From Pempheris klunzingeri (taxonomy: Eukaryota; Chordata; Actinopteri; Acropomatiformes; Pempheridae): a stretch of DNA of 64,000 nt. The notes beneath the pieces were generated by a model. The model saw only the letters and a list, made by a program, of their open reading frames with translations, had not been told where the DNA came from and did no database searches. Made by a program: the position numbers and the translations under genes. Location: positions 19,312,788 to 19,376,787 of the forward strand of contig NC_092020.1 of assembly GCF_042242105.1 (NCBI RefSeq). The letters run 5' to 3'. Position 1 is the first letter of the stretch, and every line of letters begins with the position of its first letter. This document shows positions 13,401-24,500 of this stretch, piece by piece.

Positions 13401-14982
13401 TTAGGAGCAGTGACCTTTGGCTTTTACTGAAGTATTTAATTTGAGTGTTTCTTCCACCACTGTTATTAATTAATTGTACGATTGATGCAAGATGAAGTTC
13501 AAATGTCTACAAGTGAGGGTCTCCCAGTAGTAGCCTGATTGAAGAGGCACGTGCTTCTCCTTCCACGTTTCTCGTCTCTCTCTCTACATATACCAAAAAA
13601 AATACCAAAAATATTCTTTAAAAAAAAGTCCAGGAAGTAGCTCTCTGTATGTCTGCAGTTTGCAGCGCTGAGCAGCACTTTTATTTACTTCACTCAGTCG
13701 GTATGTAGCACTTTGAAGACATCTCACCTTTATATTTATACAAGGCGTTCCACAGGAACTGGGCAGAGACCAGAGGCCGCTCACAAAATATGGTTTCTCC
13801 CTTCTTGATGCTCCTTTTGGCAAACAGACCCTTGCCCTGTCAAACACAAACACTAAATCACTGCTGTGCACTATTCACCAATCTCTGAACATACAGCAGA
13901 AATGAGAGAAAATGAGTCAAGGAGTTAAAATGCTCAAAAATATCATCTCATCCATCACTCAGTCTCTGCACGGTCAAGGCAGAGGAGCCACAGAGGAAGA
14001 GATGTGAGAGATGCTGAGTAATAATTAAAACATCCAGTTTTTTATGTTGTCATTGATTTTTATATTTGAAATCATTACCACTGAAGAACAGGATAGGTTT
14101 CCTTTACTATTATTACTATAGCAAAAGAAATACTATTATTAAACTATTATTTTTACACATTTCATTTGCCTACACACTCATACTATCACAGCTGTCTCAA
14201 AGAAAGGATAAGAGGGCAGAGATAATGTATGAATGGATTTCTTATCAATAAAAATTACAATGGACAGCACTGAGTGAAATAAAGTGATTTTGGCCCCACG
14301 GTATGGTGCACCTTCTGCATCATTTCAGTACAAACACCACATATATAATTGGTTTATGCTGACTTAAATCAACCACCCTGAACTCCTCCTGAAGTTTTGT
14401 CCACCTACACACTCCTCAGAATGGAAACTAAACAAAATGTAAGATCATTTCTGTCATTTAAAATAAAGAAATTAGTCATTTCTTAGGTGTCTCCTTGTTG
14501 TGAATTCTTTAAAATGCTTCTTACATTGTTGTGTTGAGCCCACCGTAGATTAGGTCAGGGTAAGATGGGGAACATTTTTTTTTTTTTTTAATGTATTTGG
14601 TCCACACAGGAGTTGCATGCACCCTGCATGTCACACCCAAACATTTTCATGGTGTTAAATAGTGGATGCCGTCCTCTTTGCACACAAAACCATTACGTTT
14701 CTGGTACTTTCGGACCCTAACAGATGTCTTATTGTCGGACAGCGTTTTACCACCAGTCCTGTTCCCTCAGTGCTTTGTGCGCCCTGCAGCCTGAGCTGTG
14801 CCAGGCTCTGGTCCTCACTGCTGCAGAGCCTCTTTAGGCTGCAGATCCGCCTCAGTCTGCTCGGCGGGACAAACTGTGCACCTCCTCACCTTAATGTTGT
14901 CTATAAACCGGGCTTCCACGCAGGCGGCAACTTTGCCGGGGTCCACGCAGGAGGAAAACATGTCATCCAGGGGAGCAGCCAT
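7409..14982 (-). CDS. smyd5: SMYD5, SET and MYND domain lysine methyltransferase (13 coding exons)
   Basis: Exons in transcription order: 14982-14890, 13836-13728, 12580-12441, 11484-11363, 11281-11212, 10328-10224, 9973-9911, 9239-9169, 9075-8969, 8753-8697, 8579-8485, 8101-8031, 7553-7409. All introns are GT-AG, phases match throughout, and the sum is 1248 nt (415 aa; human is about 418). An N-terminal SET segment ([15 protein letters not shown]) is followed by a MYND-like zinc cluster with CEYC, CPQC and YCSSEC. The SET core has NHSCIPNAE (the cofactor and active-site NHSC motif) and [12 protein letters not shown]. The post-SET cysteines CSCPKC come next, then a Glu-rich tail ending DEMTDV, as in other SMYD5 proteins. 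The family is reported to methylate histone H4K20, H3K36 and ribosomal protein lysines. The start at 14982 has a strong context (A at -3, G at +4) and matches the family N-terminus; an in-frame ATG at 15069 is weaker. Every catalytic element seen is intact. Confidence 0.95.
9311..9336 (+). promoter_or_regulatory. Direct repeats of AGGTCA nuclear-receptor half-sites
   Basis: Three AGGTCA hexamers start at 9311, 9318 and 9325, each pair separated by one base (DR1 spacing). A GGGTCA follows at 9331. They lie in the SMYD5 intron between the exons ending at 9911 and starting at 9239. DR1 is the layout used by RXR heterodimers and HNF4. It could also be a short chance tandem repeat. Confidence 0.35.
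10655..10690 (-). repeat. Dispersed repeat copy with ATTGGACTTGCATTC core
   Basis: On the minus strand this reads GAGTGAAAATTGGACTTGC followed by ATTCATTAGG. Related cores occur near 17413, 37471 and 45627, so it is one member of a dispersed family. It lies in a SMYD5 intron. Confidence 0.45.
11880..12025 (+). repeat. Retroposon 3'-tail-like fragment
   Basis: The run GTGAAGCACTTGCTGTATAA followed by ATAAAGTCATTATTATCATC is the kind of 3' end seen in many fish LINE/SINE copies (AATAAA then ATT-rich tail). It sits in SMYD5 intron 3. The left boundary is a guess and the family is not identified. Confidence 0.35.
12682..13462. mobile_element. hAT-like non-autonomous DNA transposon (MITE) with perfect 8-bp TSD
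   Basis: It begins CAGTGGTGGA and ends TCCACCACTG, giving imperfectly complementary terminal inverted repeats. It is flanked on both sides by the same 8 bases, TTATTAAT (12674-12681 and 13463-13470). An 8-bp target duplication is the mark of hAT elements. The interior carries the 'TTTGCTTGAGTATTTCCATT' type text seen in many fish MITE copies, and no transposase. Compared with the 324-bp sibling at 39764-40087 it holds extra sequence, including T- and A-runs near 13208-13285 that suggest a nested insertion. It lies in SMYD5 intron 2. Confidence 0.8.
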
Positions 14983-16530
14983 GTTGGAGACGACCTCTTC
15001 CCTTTCAACCCTGACGCTCACAGGCTTTATGTCTGGCTGCAGGCGACAGCGACCTCTGGCGGCGCACATGTGAACTGCAGGTGACCTCGGTAGCTGTTTA
15101 GTTGTAAGCGACCAAAACTAGCTGAGCTGAAATGGAGCTGCAATACAATTATAGAGTAAGTAAACAGAAACTGGCTGCAGAACTGTCAAAAATATATTCT
15201 AGATGTCTAATAAATTCACAAATGTTAAAATAAAGCTACTATATGTCTGATGATCTAGAGAAGAGTGAATCCCACATAATCACATTCATATGCACTACTT
15301 GTCATAACTGGAAGATAAAATAATACCATAGGTGCGCAAAAACAATTTTTTTTTTTTTTTTATCATTTTATCAAGTTATTTTCTTGACTAATTACATAAT
15401 TGCTGAATTAGTAAAAATTTCTGAATCCCAAGATGAAAAAAAAGATTGACCAAAATAGTTGCAGATGAATTTTCTTTAATTTAACTTTCTAATTTTTTAT
15501 TAATTAAGCCATTCGCTTGCTAATCATTCTAGCTCTTAACATCACTTTTCCTCCATCCAATAAGGTGTTATATAGTATGAAAGACATTTTCTAACACATT
15601 CATATTAGTGATATGACAGCTAAATTAGCACTAATTTAAAAGCAAAATAAAAAATAAATTCGTTCAAAGGACGTCAATCATTTGCAGATGCACTAAATGT
15701 CTGGAAATAATGTCCCCACAAAAACAAAGTCAGCAGAGGAAGAGTTTTTATTATATATTATATAGATAAATGTCTTACGTCGTTTGACTCGCAAACATTT
15801 AATAAACTTGTAGAAGTATTATACAAAGAATCAAAAAGTACTAGTGCATAATCAGTAGTATAATATATAGGTTATACTTTTATATCGTACAAAAGGAGTA
15901 ATTGATGAGGATTACAATTGTGGTTAAAGAAACAGTCATTAGTGGTGTAAAATATCCTTCCTACAAGACAGGAAAGAAAGTTGGTGTTTGACTGCTACAA
16001 AAAAACAAATGGCAGTAAAAGACAGTATAATTCTGTAAGCTGTTTCACAGTATTAGGGTTAAAATGCCTGTCATGTGACTGAAACTGTCATTTACCAGTT
16101 TGAAGAGTGTGTAAAGTCACAAACATCTACAGTACAGTCTCCACATTTTCCCACAGACATTTACAGAACAGCCTCCGACACTGTGGCCACACAGTCTGTC
16201 ATTATTCTCATTATACAGGATATATCAGCCTGGTTACAAAGAGTTTCCCTTGAGATTTCTAATGTGTATATTTTAATATCTATTGCAGTGTTTCCCACAG
16301 GTAAAGAATATATTTGAGAGGGAGTTTTCACTCAAAGCTCCTTTTGCCAACCGAGTCCATCACAACAATACACCAGACTAGAGCCTGATAGGTAAATCGA
16401 CCACGTGGATATATCAGCAGGTATTAACTGATCACAGATATATTAACATCAGCATATTTTCACAGCTTATATGTAAAAAGGAATTGCAGAATTGAATTTA
16501 GAGGCAGGTTCTCTCGCTCTCTCTCTTTGT

Positions 16531-16547
16531 CCAGCAGAGGGCACTTT
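16531..16547 (+). promoter_or_regulatory. CTCF-like motif
   Basis: CCAGCAGAGGGCACTTT closely matches the vertebrate CTCF core (CCAGCAGRGGGCGCT type). It lies in the SMYD5-SFXN5 gap. This is a motif match only. Confidence 0.4.
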
Positions 16548-16884
16548 TTCTTTTTGTTCAATTCTAAAAGTAAACTCTTTAATAACCAGATCTGCATGAT
16601 CCTTGTTTGCTTATTATGTGTATTTACCTAAGGAATCTAATGCTGGCCTGCGTATTGTTATCAGCCTCAGAAATCCAGTATTGGTTAGAGGCTAAAAGAA
16701 ACTTGCTTTGTCTCTTTTGTGCTGCAGGGAATCAATTCCCCCTAAATTGGAAATCTTGAATAAAAGATTTTGAATGTGTAAGATTACAGCACGTTTTAAC
16801 AGTCGAGGGAATCCTGAATGAGTGACCTCCAACACAGCTGCGGACTACTGCGCAATTATAGGCTGTATTTAAGCTCTATGTCAC

Positions 16885-16890
16885 TTTATT
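16885..16890 (-). terminator. Candidate SFXN5 poly(A) signal
   Basis: AATAAA on the minus strand about 1.03 kb past the SFXN5 stop. It is the first canonical hexamer I find downstream. Another lies near 15747, so the true 3' end is uncertain. Confidence 0.35.
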
Positions 16891-17924
16891 CACATGTCTT
16901 GAGGAAGGTTTTTGTGACTGACATTTCAACTTATTTAATAAATCAGTGACAAGTGTCTGCAAGAAATGACACCTCTAGATTGAACTCAGAACAGGCTTGG
17001 AGAGTTATCTGAAATGGTTGTGAGATAATTAACCAGATTAACAGGATGGGAAATGCTCTCTACCTTTACCTCAGACAAAACACAGAACAAAGTCTGTCTT
17101 TTTCTGCAGTGGTCACAACTTGTACAGTAAATATAAATATCAAACTGCTGATGAAGAATTACAGGCAGATACGGCTTTTTTTTTTTCAGGGGGATCACAA
17201 GGCAAAAAAGGTAGAGAACCACTGATTTAGGAGATATTGGGCTTAAATAGAGATAAATCCGATATTAGCTGGTTAACTGACAGTAACTAACCTCTGGAAA
17301 AACTCCTGTTTAGCACCACAGTCTTCTGTTGACCGTACAGCCGCTCATCGCTTCCATGACTATCGCACGCACACTGTACCATCCGATTTGTGTCAATCAT
17401 CTCAAAAAACAAAGAGCGAATGTTGGATTCACATTTACCAGTAGTTGCATAAAAAGGGATTAATAAATCAACGAGTTCACAGACCCCTAGAAAAATCAGT
17501 TATTGCAGGTTTAAACTGTACTCATTAACCTTTATCATTGGGTCAGAAAGCAGCCATAATGACGTGTGGGAAACACTATTGTATATGTTAAAATAATTGC
17601 ATTGATGCTAAAAAACTGATTTCATAGTAAATATATCGTCTGTTCTATATACAGAGTTTCTTCCCTGCTCGTGAAAACAGCAAAGAAAGAGAAAGTCTGT
17701 GCAATTTTCATACTGACTAAATGATTGCTGGGATCTTGAGAACTGTAAAGAAAAACAACAACACAGTTTTAGACTAAAAACCCTGGATTAGTACACGGTG
17801 CTCTATAGGCTCTGTTATGGCGGAGGAAGCCTACTGTAGGTTCCCCCTGACGACAGGTCACAATGCAGCCTCATTTCCATCCGAGTTCCCCGTCCTCTCC
17901 TCTCCCACACCACCGCGCCATCCA

Positions 17925-20900
17925 TCATAAACCCTTGTTGTAGGTCACCACCTTGCAATCTGTTGCCATGGCGATCTCCGGCTCTAGGCAAGACACCTCG
18001 ATCTGCAAAAAAAAGAAAAGATAAAAACTGAAGGTACAATTTTAGCTCTATGTCTTTCTGAGTCTTTTTTTTTTTTAAGCCCTGAAAATCACTTTGACCT
18101 TTAATTAGATGCAGGGAGAGACATCTGGAGTAAGAAGTGAATACAAGCTCGTGGGCCGGAGCTGTGCATGTCAAGTGGTGTATATGTAATTTGAATTTCT
18201 TCCCAGCTGCTCCCTTCTGCCATCTGGCCTTGAATCAGCAGTAGGAACAGTTGAACCGATGCCTTACTGTACCTGAGACATTTGGGGGAACAGACTGATG
18301 GCCACAGGCAGGGAGAGGCCGAACGTAACCAGGCACACGACGCTGTGGATGGGCAGCAACAATCTGCGGTTGCTCTGCAGGAATCGCATCCTACACAAGT
18401 CAGGACAGTGATAAAAGGAAACGTGAGTCTGCGCTGTGGATCGATCCCAGATGACTACTGCGAAGCCAAGAGCTATTTTTGGATGTGGAGAAAAACATCA
18501 TGTGCAGATTTGGGGAGAGCTATTTTTGACAATTAGTGGGTGGGAGATTTATCCGTCTGTGTGAAAGTCCCACCGCTGGGTTTAGGCGCCAGATTACAGA
18601 TGTCCTCTTTTATTAAATTTCACAATAGAATCATTCAGTTTTTTGTGTTTGAAAATGCATTAGGCAGTATTGTTACATCTCCTTCATTTTTACATTTTCT
18701 CTGGATGTGACCTGACGCTACTGCTGGGTGAATGTTAAGCACTCTGGGACACAACATATGTTGGCTATGGCTCATTACACACACAAATATTTAAAGTATT
18801 TTTACACCACAATCAAACAGACACTACTTCCCCATGGAGAGAAAGAGCAATAACTTAAAAAAGGATGTTGATGCTTTACAAAGCTATGCTAGTCAACTAG
18901 CAGGACTAGTTAGTTACAGTTACTTTTTGTCATGGTTGGATTTATGTGGGACATCGCAGCTTAATTACTAAGATTTTGGATCATCAAAATTGATAGTTCA
19001 GTTACAGGAAAATGGAAGAAAAGAGTTAGCTGAAGCTAGCAGCCAGCATTGGGCAGAACAGAATAAAATAAAACTCTTCACTGTCCACAGTGAAGTTAAT
19101 AGAGAGTTAATAAAAACAATCTTTACTCAAATTTGATTTTGGGCAAAATGGCTTTCATGAGTTACTATAGTTTGGCATTTTTGCACGAGTTTCTCTTTTA
19201 GTCCCTTCAAAAATATTCAATAATATATAGAGTGGGGATCGGGACCCCCATAAGGAGCTGCACCATAGATCTGCGGGATCATAAACCTGGATTAAAAAAA
19301 ACGTAAAAACTATATTTCTGCCACACAAAATGACGTTTACTTTACTTTACTTTAATATCTTCTGTTTTGTATTGAATAAATTAATCATTTGATGTAAACC
19401 TTTAAGTGTTAAAAGTTAAAATTAATATAAAAATTATATCTTATAAAGTTTTGGCTACAACAAAACTATAACAGAAAATTAGTCTGCAACAATGCTGAGA
19501 TTTCATTCAAACGTTTTTCAAGTAAGGTTTTGTTGAGGAAAATGGAAATAACTGTCTCAGTCCTTCATAATAATACACAGTATATCTTTAGGATTTGGAC
19601 TGTTGCTCAACAAAAGAAGACATTAAAAGACATGGGGCCCACATTTTTGATATTTACAGACCAAAAGATAAATCAATTGAGAACATTTATTAAAACGGAA
19701 AGTAATTTTTCATTGTCATTTTCACTTTATTTAACAAAATACTAACAGCATATGTCTGTACGAACCTCTCTAGGTAGGACATGATGATGGGGGGCAGCAC
19801 AAAGATTGGCATCGGGAGGACCACACGTGTGAAAGCGGTCTCCGTGATTGCCTGGAGAGAAAGATGAGAACATTGTGCACACGCTTCATTTCAAATACTG
19901 CAATGAGTTGGATTTAATTTTCCCTTTCATGAGATCAGATGGGCTCCGAGTGACGGGCGCCGAGCAGGAAATGATGCTTTTTCCCATTATCAGCCACCTT
20001 GGCATTTGCAATTCACTGAAAAAAAACCCAGCAAGTGTATAAACATATTCAGTGCAGTCATGTAACAAGTACGCTGACTGTGCTCAACAGACACTCACAT
20101 GTCTAGCAGCAATTTTGGAGGATCCCACCACGTTCCCGTTGTTGTCGAGCACATCGATACCTTCAGATAACTCATTGTGTCTCATCAGGCCCACGTTACA
20201 GATGTTTGCACTCGCTGAGGATGCAGAGAGAAAGACAGTTTACATAATTCAATTTTAATTTCATTATTATAAAGCTCTTCTTTCTTCTTCCTCGTCTTTT
20301 AACTGGTTTGTGCAACCAAATTCAAGCTGCTACTTCAATGTAAAAAATTATAATTATTATAATAATCACAGCAAATCGTGCAATTAATTAGTTCATTTTT
20401 TCATCGATTGATAACCCTTATCAAGAGGAAGAAATTCCTTTAAAAATACCCCAAAAAAGCAGAAAAGTTAGGCCACAAAGTACTGTTGGTGTGCAGCTAA
20501 TTAAAGTAAAACACTAAAATAAGAAATAATATAATAACAATAATAATAATAACCTATGATTCCATATTTTCATACAGAAATCACTTTAATGCGATCAACA
20601 AGAAATGTGACTCTTATATACATTACTGTCTCACGTGCATGTCTCACATGAAATTAAGTGAAAAATTGAGTGTGACATCGGTGAGATGTTGTGAGGCCAC
20701 ATAACTCCCCCCATTATAATTGGCACATAGAGTCCTCTGAAAACCTACCTACAGCTGGGAAGGGGACAAATCTCTGTATTATCATTCTGGTGGCAGGGCT
20801 CAGCTTGTTGGCTTTCTGAATCAGCACATTCAGTCCCACCTAACACACACAAAAAAACACTTCCATCTTTACTTTACTGAAACTAAAACACTGGAATTAG

Positions 20901-21542
20901 TACTACAACTGTACTGCTAAAAGCGCTGCTAATGATACTGTGTATCAAATACAGTCAAAACCTTATTGCGACTGATTCTGAACACTGCCGATGCAAAACT
21001 GCTCATGGCGACATTTACAGCTCTAATTCACATGTAAAATGAACAAAAAAAATCAGATTTTAGTTTCCTGAAAGACAACATTAATGTCACTGAACAAGAC
21101 CCAGACTCACTGCTAAAGAAACAGCGCTGGACACAGCTCCTACGTAGCCTTGAAGAAACTTGGACGTTGGCGTAGGCTGAGGAGGGACAAAGGAAATATT
21201 GTGTCACAACTTTATACCAGATTTAGTGTAAGACTGCAATTAAACCCTCTATAGTGACATTTTTTATGTTAGACTGAGATTTACTGGCTTAAGAAGACAC
21301 TTTTTTCAGGAAAAAACACTGGAGGCGAGTACTAATACTCCGTTATGGAGATAAAACAATAACAAACAGTAACAATAATAAGTTCCTACCTTTGTGGCGT
21401 TGCGGTTGGCATAGTTCACGCAGGCATTGTGACTCTGGTTCAGCCACTGTAGGAAAGAAGGGAGGAAATACAGGAGGGATGAGGGTTTAAGGGGTGAATA
21501 AAGGAAAGAGAGAGCGAGCATGAAGGGAAGGAAAAGGAGGGA

Positions 21543-21597
<55 letters not shown>

Positions 21598-24500
21598 TTG
21601 TATTGTCTGCATTCCAGGCAGGAAAGCATTGTGTGTACAATAAAACAGATGTTCAAAATGTACAATAAATGCAACGGTGATACAATATGTCATATACAGT
21701 ACCTGCCATATAATGGTAGACACCACAGTCTGATTTGGGAGAAGAAGGCCAATGACCTAGATGAGACCAGGGAATAAGAGCTTATTTCTGGGCAAAATAA
21801 GTCCAAAGTCTCATTTCATCTATCCCCAAACGTGACCATGTAAATGGATACCTGCACAGTAATGTTACGTTCTGTGAAATGCGTGATTCAAATGTATGAT
21901 TTCCATATGGGACTTACAATTGGTGTTCCAAATGGCACATAACCTGCACAGTGAAGAAATGATTTTCAGCGTAAAAGGTGATGACAGAATGGAGAAACTT
22001 CCAACAACTTTGGCAAAGATCTTCATCTGAAGTCGTACCTGACATTCGAAATGGCATGAAGATCTTCTCTCCTGTGTCAGGATGAATGATGGCCTGCGTG
22101 CAGAGAGCATGGCATCATTCTCATGCTGCCAGGAACCCAGAGGCTTGAATGTATGGAGGTGCAGTTTAACAGGGCTGACGTATGACGGGGTGAATCACTT
22201 ACCTGCTTGATCTTCTGGGCTTCCCACAGCTGCACAGGAAAGCAGTGCAGTTTAAGAGAACAAGTACAGTTAATCATTTGGTTCACCATGTTATCACATT
22301 ATAGCGCAACACACTCTGTATTGTATCACAGCGACATCAGCGAAGACTCACCTGGAGATCAGACACTCCAGGTGGAAGCGTCCCATGTTTGTAGTCATCA
22401 AGTAGTTTGATGCAGTCTTTCAGCTGTTTCTAAAAACGAAGGAAAACAAAAAATGGAGTTCACACTAAGAATGTATTAATGTTTTCACAGTTTGGCAAGT
22501 TTTTCAGTATCTGCAGTTCGATACCAACTGAATTTTTTGGGATTTATTACTTTGAAAAATATGAACTTCTTCATCCAAACACTCCTTTTTATCATTTAAC
22601 AGAAGAGGACAAAGTTCTCAAATGTTATCTATTATTCTGCCACATACTTTGGTCCATTTGTTTAATTGTATATATTGTATATATAAAGTGTCTGAAAGTA
22701 GTGAAAAACACCCCTCTCAAGTCCCCAAAGCCCAACATCACATCTTCAAATGTCTTGTTTTGCTAAAACAACAGATTGAAATCCAAAATGTTCAATTCAT
22801 CCTATAGTGTAAGACAAAGAACCAAAAAATCTTGGCAATTTTGCTTAAAAAAGAACTTTTACGTACATCTTAACTTTATTGAAATTGTTTGGCAATTTAT
22901 TAATCAATTAAGCACATTTTGGCAAGTACCAAAAAATGCACTGATGTTAAACATCCATTAGTATGAACAACAGAAGCTCAAGCTCTGCACTGAGACTATA
23001 TTGTGCATATGCACATGTCTACCAGCAATATTTTAACAGTTTTAAAGAGAATGTTTTACCTCAGACACAAACAGGGTACTGGGGTCAATGATGTCTATGA
23101 AGTGCCTCAGACGCCCGAGGAATGAACTCTGGGAGAGACAGTAAGACAAAGTTAATTCTTGATGAAAGAAGACACAGAATAACAGCAGAGCATCCTTCCC
23201 TCTGTGAATGGATAATTTCACAAGTCCTCTGAAGTCCGACTTCATTTGTCACTGCTCGCTTTGCTTGAGTTTATGCTCACTAGTTCTGCAGTTCCCATCA
23301 CCCAAATGCAACCCCAAGACTGCAAAGAGCTGTTTTAATAGGCTACAGTAGATGGCAATAAATACAGCCAAAGTAATACTAAGTGTAAATTTTAATGTAT
23401 TCATTTAAATCCATTCTATCCTCTGTACTTTTACCTCCATTATGTCTTAAATGCTATTTCATGTCATTTCTGCACACTGCCAGGAACAAAAGTCAGACTC
23501 AACCTTAAAAATTGCATGTAAACTCCTCTTAAGGTCATTGAATTACCCCAATGCTCAGATACAATATAGAAGACATGACATCGGCATCCTTAGTGGTAGC
23601 TACGGCACTTATCATCTGTCACGTAGATGTGTTAAAGGATCAGTTCAGGATCTTGGGAAATACGATTATTTGCTCTCTTAACAAGAGTGAGATGAAAAGA
23701 TATGACTTTCACATCTGTATCTTAAATATGAAGCTACAGCCAGGAGATGGTTCGCTTCGCTACGACTGGAAACAAAAGGAAACACACACATATGGATTAG
23801 AAAAAGCAAATATCACGTGTTCTTTAGAGGCGCTGGCAGGAAGTCTTTACTGCCTCTGGACAGAGCCACGCCAGATGTTTCACCTAGTTTTCAGGGTTTG
23901 TGCTACGCTTAAGCTAACCAACTGCAAGCCTTATATGCACCATATTTATCATTTGAAAAAGTGTATTTCCCAAACTGTGAACTATGGCTTGTAGGTTTAA
24001 ATTTCCATGCAGGACAATGCATTTCCTCTGTCCTCTAAAGGAACAAGCTCTGAAACTTTAGTAAAAGGACCTCTGAGGTCAGATTCTCTTCCCAGTATGG
24101 TTTCCCCAAAGGTAAAGAATAGACTTCAGCGCGCAAATGATTCCTAATATAAAAATGAAAGATGAATAGATGGATACTTGTGGTTAGAAGGAAAAACTGT
24201 TTATGCTCGGAACAAAATGTTATCAGAAGCACAAAAATTGCAGTCTTTGCCATCCTAAGTGAACAATGGAACAAAACACCTCTGAGATATAAAAGTAAAA
24301 TGTGTCTTTTGAGATGAACTTTTAAGAAAATGTGCTAAATAACCTGAGCAAGTTTACATTCACCAAACACATTCTTCCACGTCAGGCGCCCTGTTTTCTG
24401 TTCCCTTCTCTGTCTCCATCAGCATGCCAATTGCTGAGTGTGTGTGTGCCAACCGTCTGAAAAGGCCCGAGAGCGGTTTATGCCAAGAGTCTCTTTGGCA

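Larger units (their letters stand above)
14983..17924. other. Gap between SMYD5 start and SFXN5 stop
   Basis: It holds the SMYD5 promoter and 5' UTR close to 14983-15120 and the SFXN5 3' UTR below 17925. The middle is AT-rich with T- and A-runs (for example near 15345). No third gene was recognised. No TATA box can be called with confidence; the SMYD5 5' end is GC-rich. Confidence 0.5.

Noticed and set aside
23551-23994. 147-codon plus-strand frame in SFXN5 intron 1
   Set aside because: It lies across a dispersed repeat and matches no protein.
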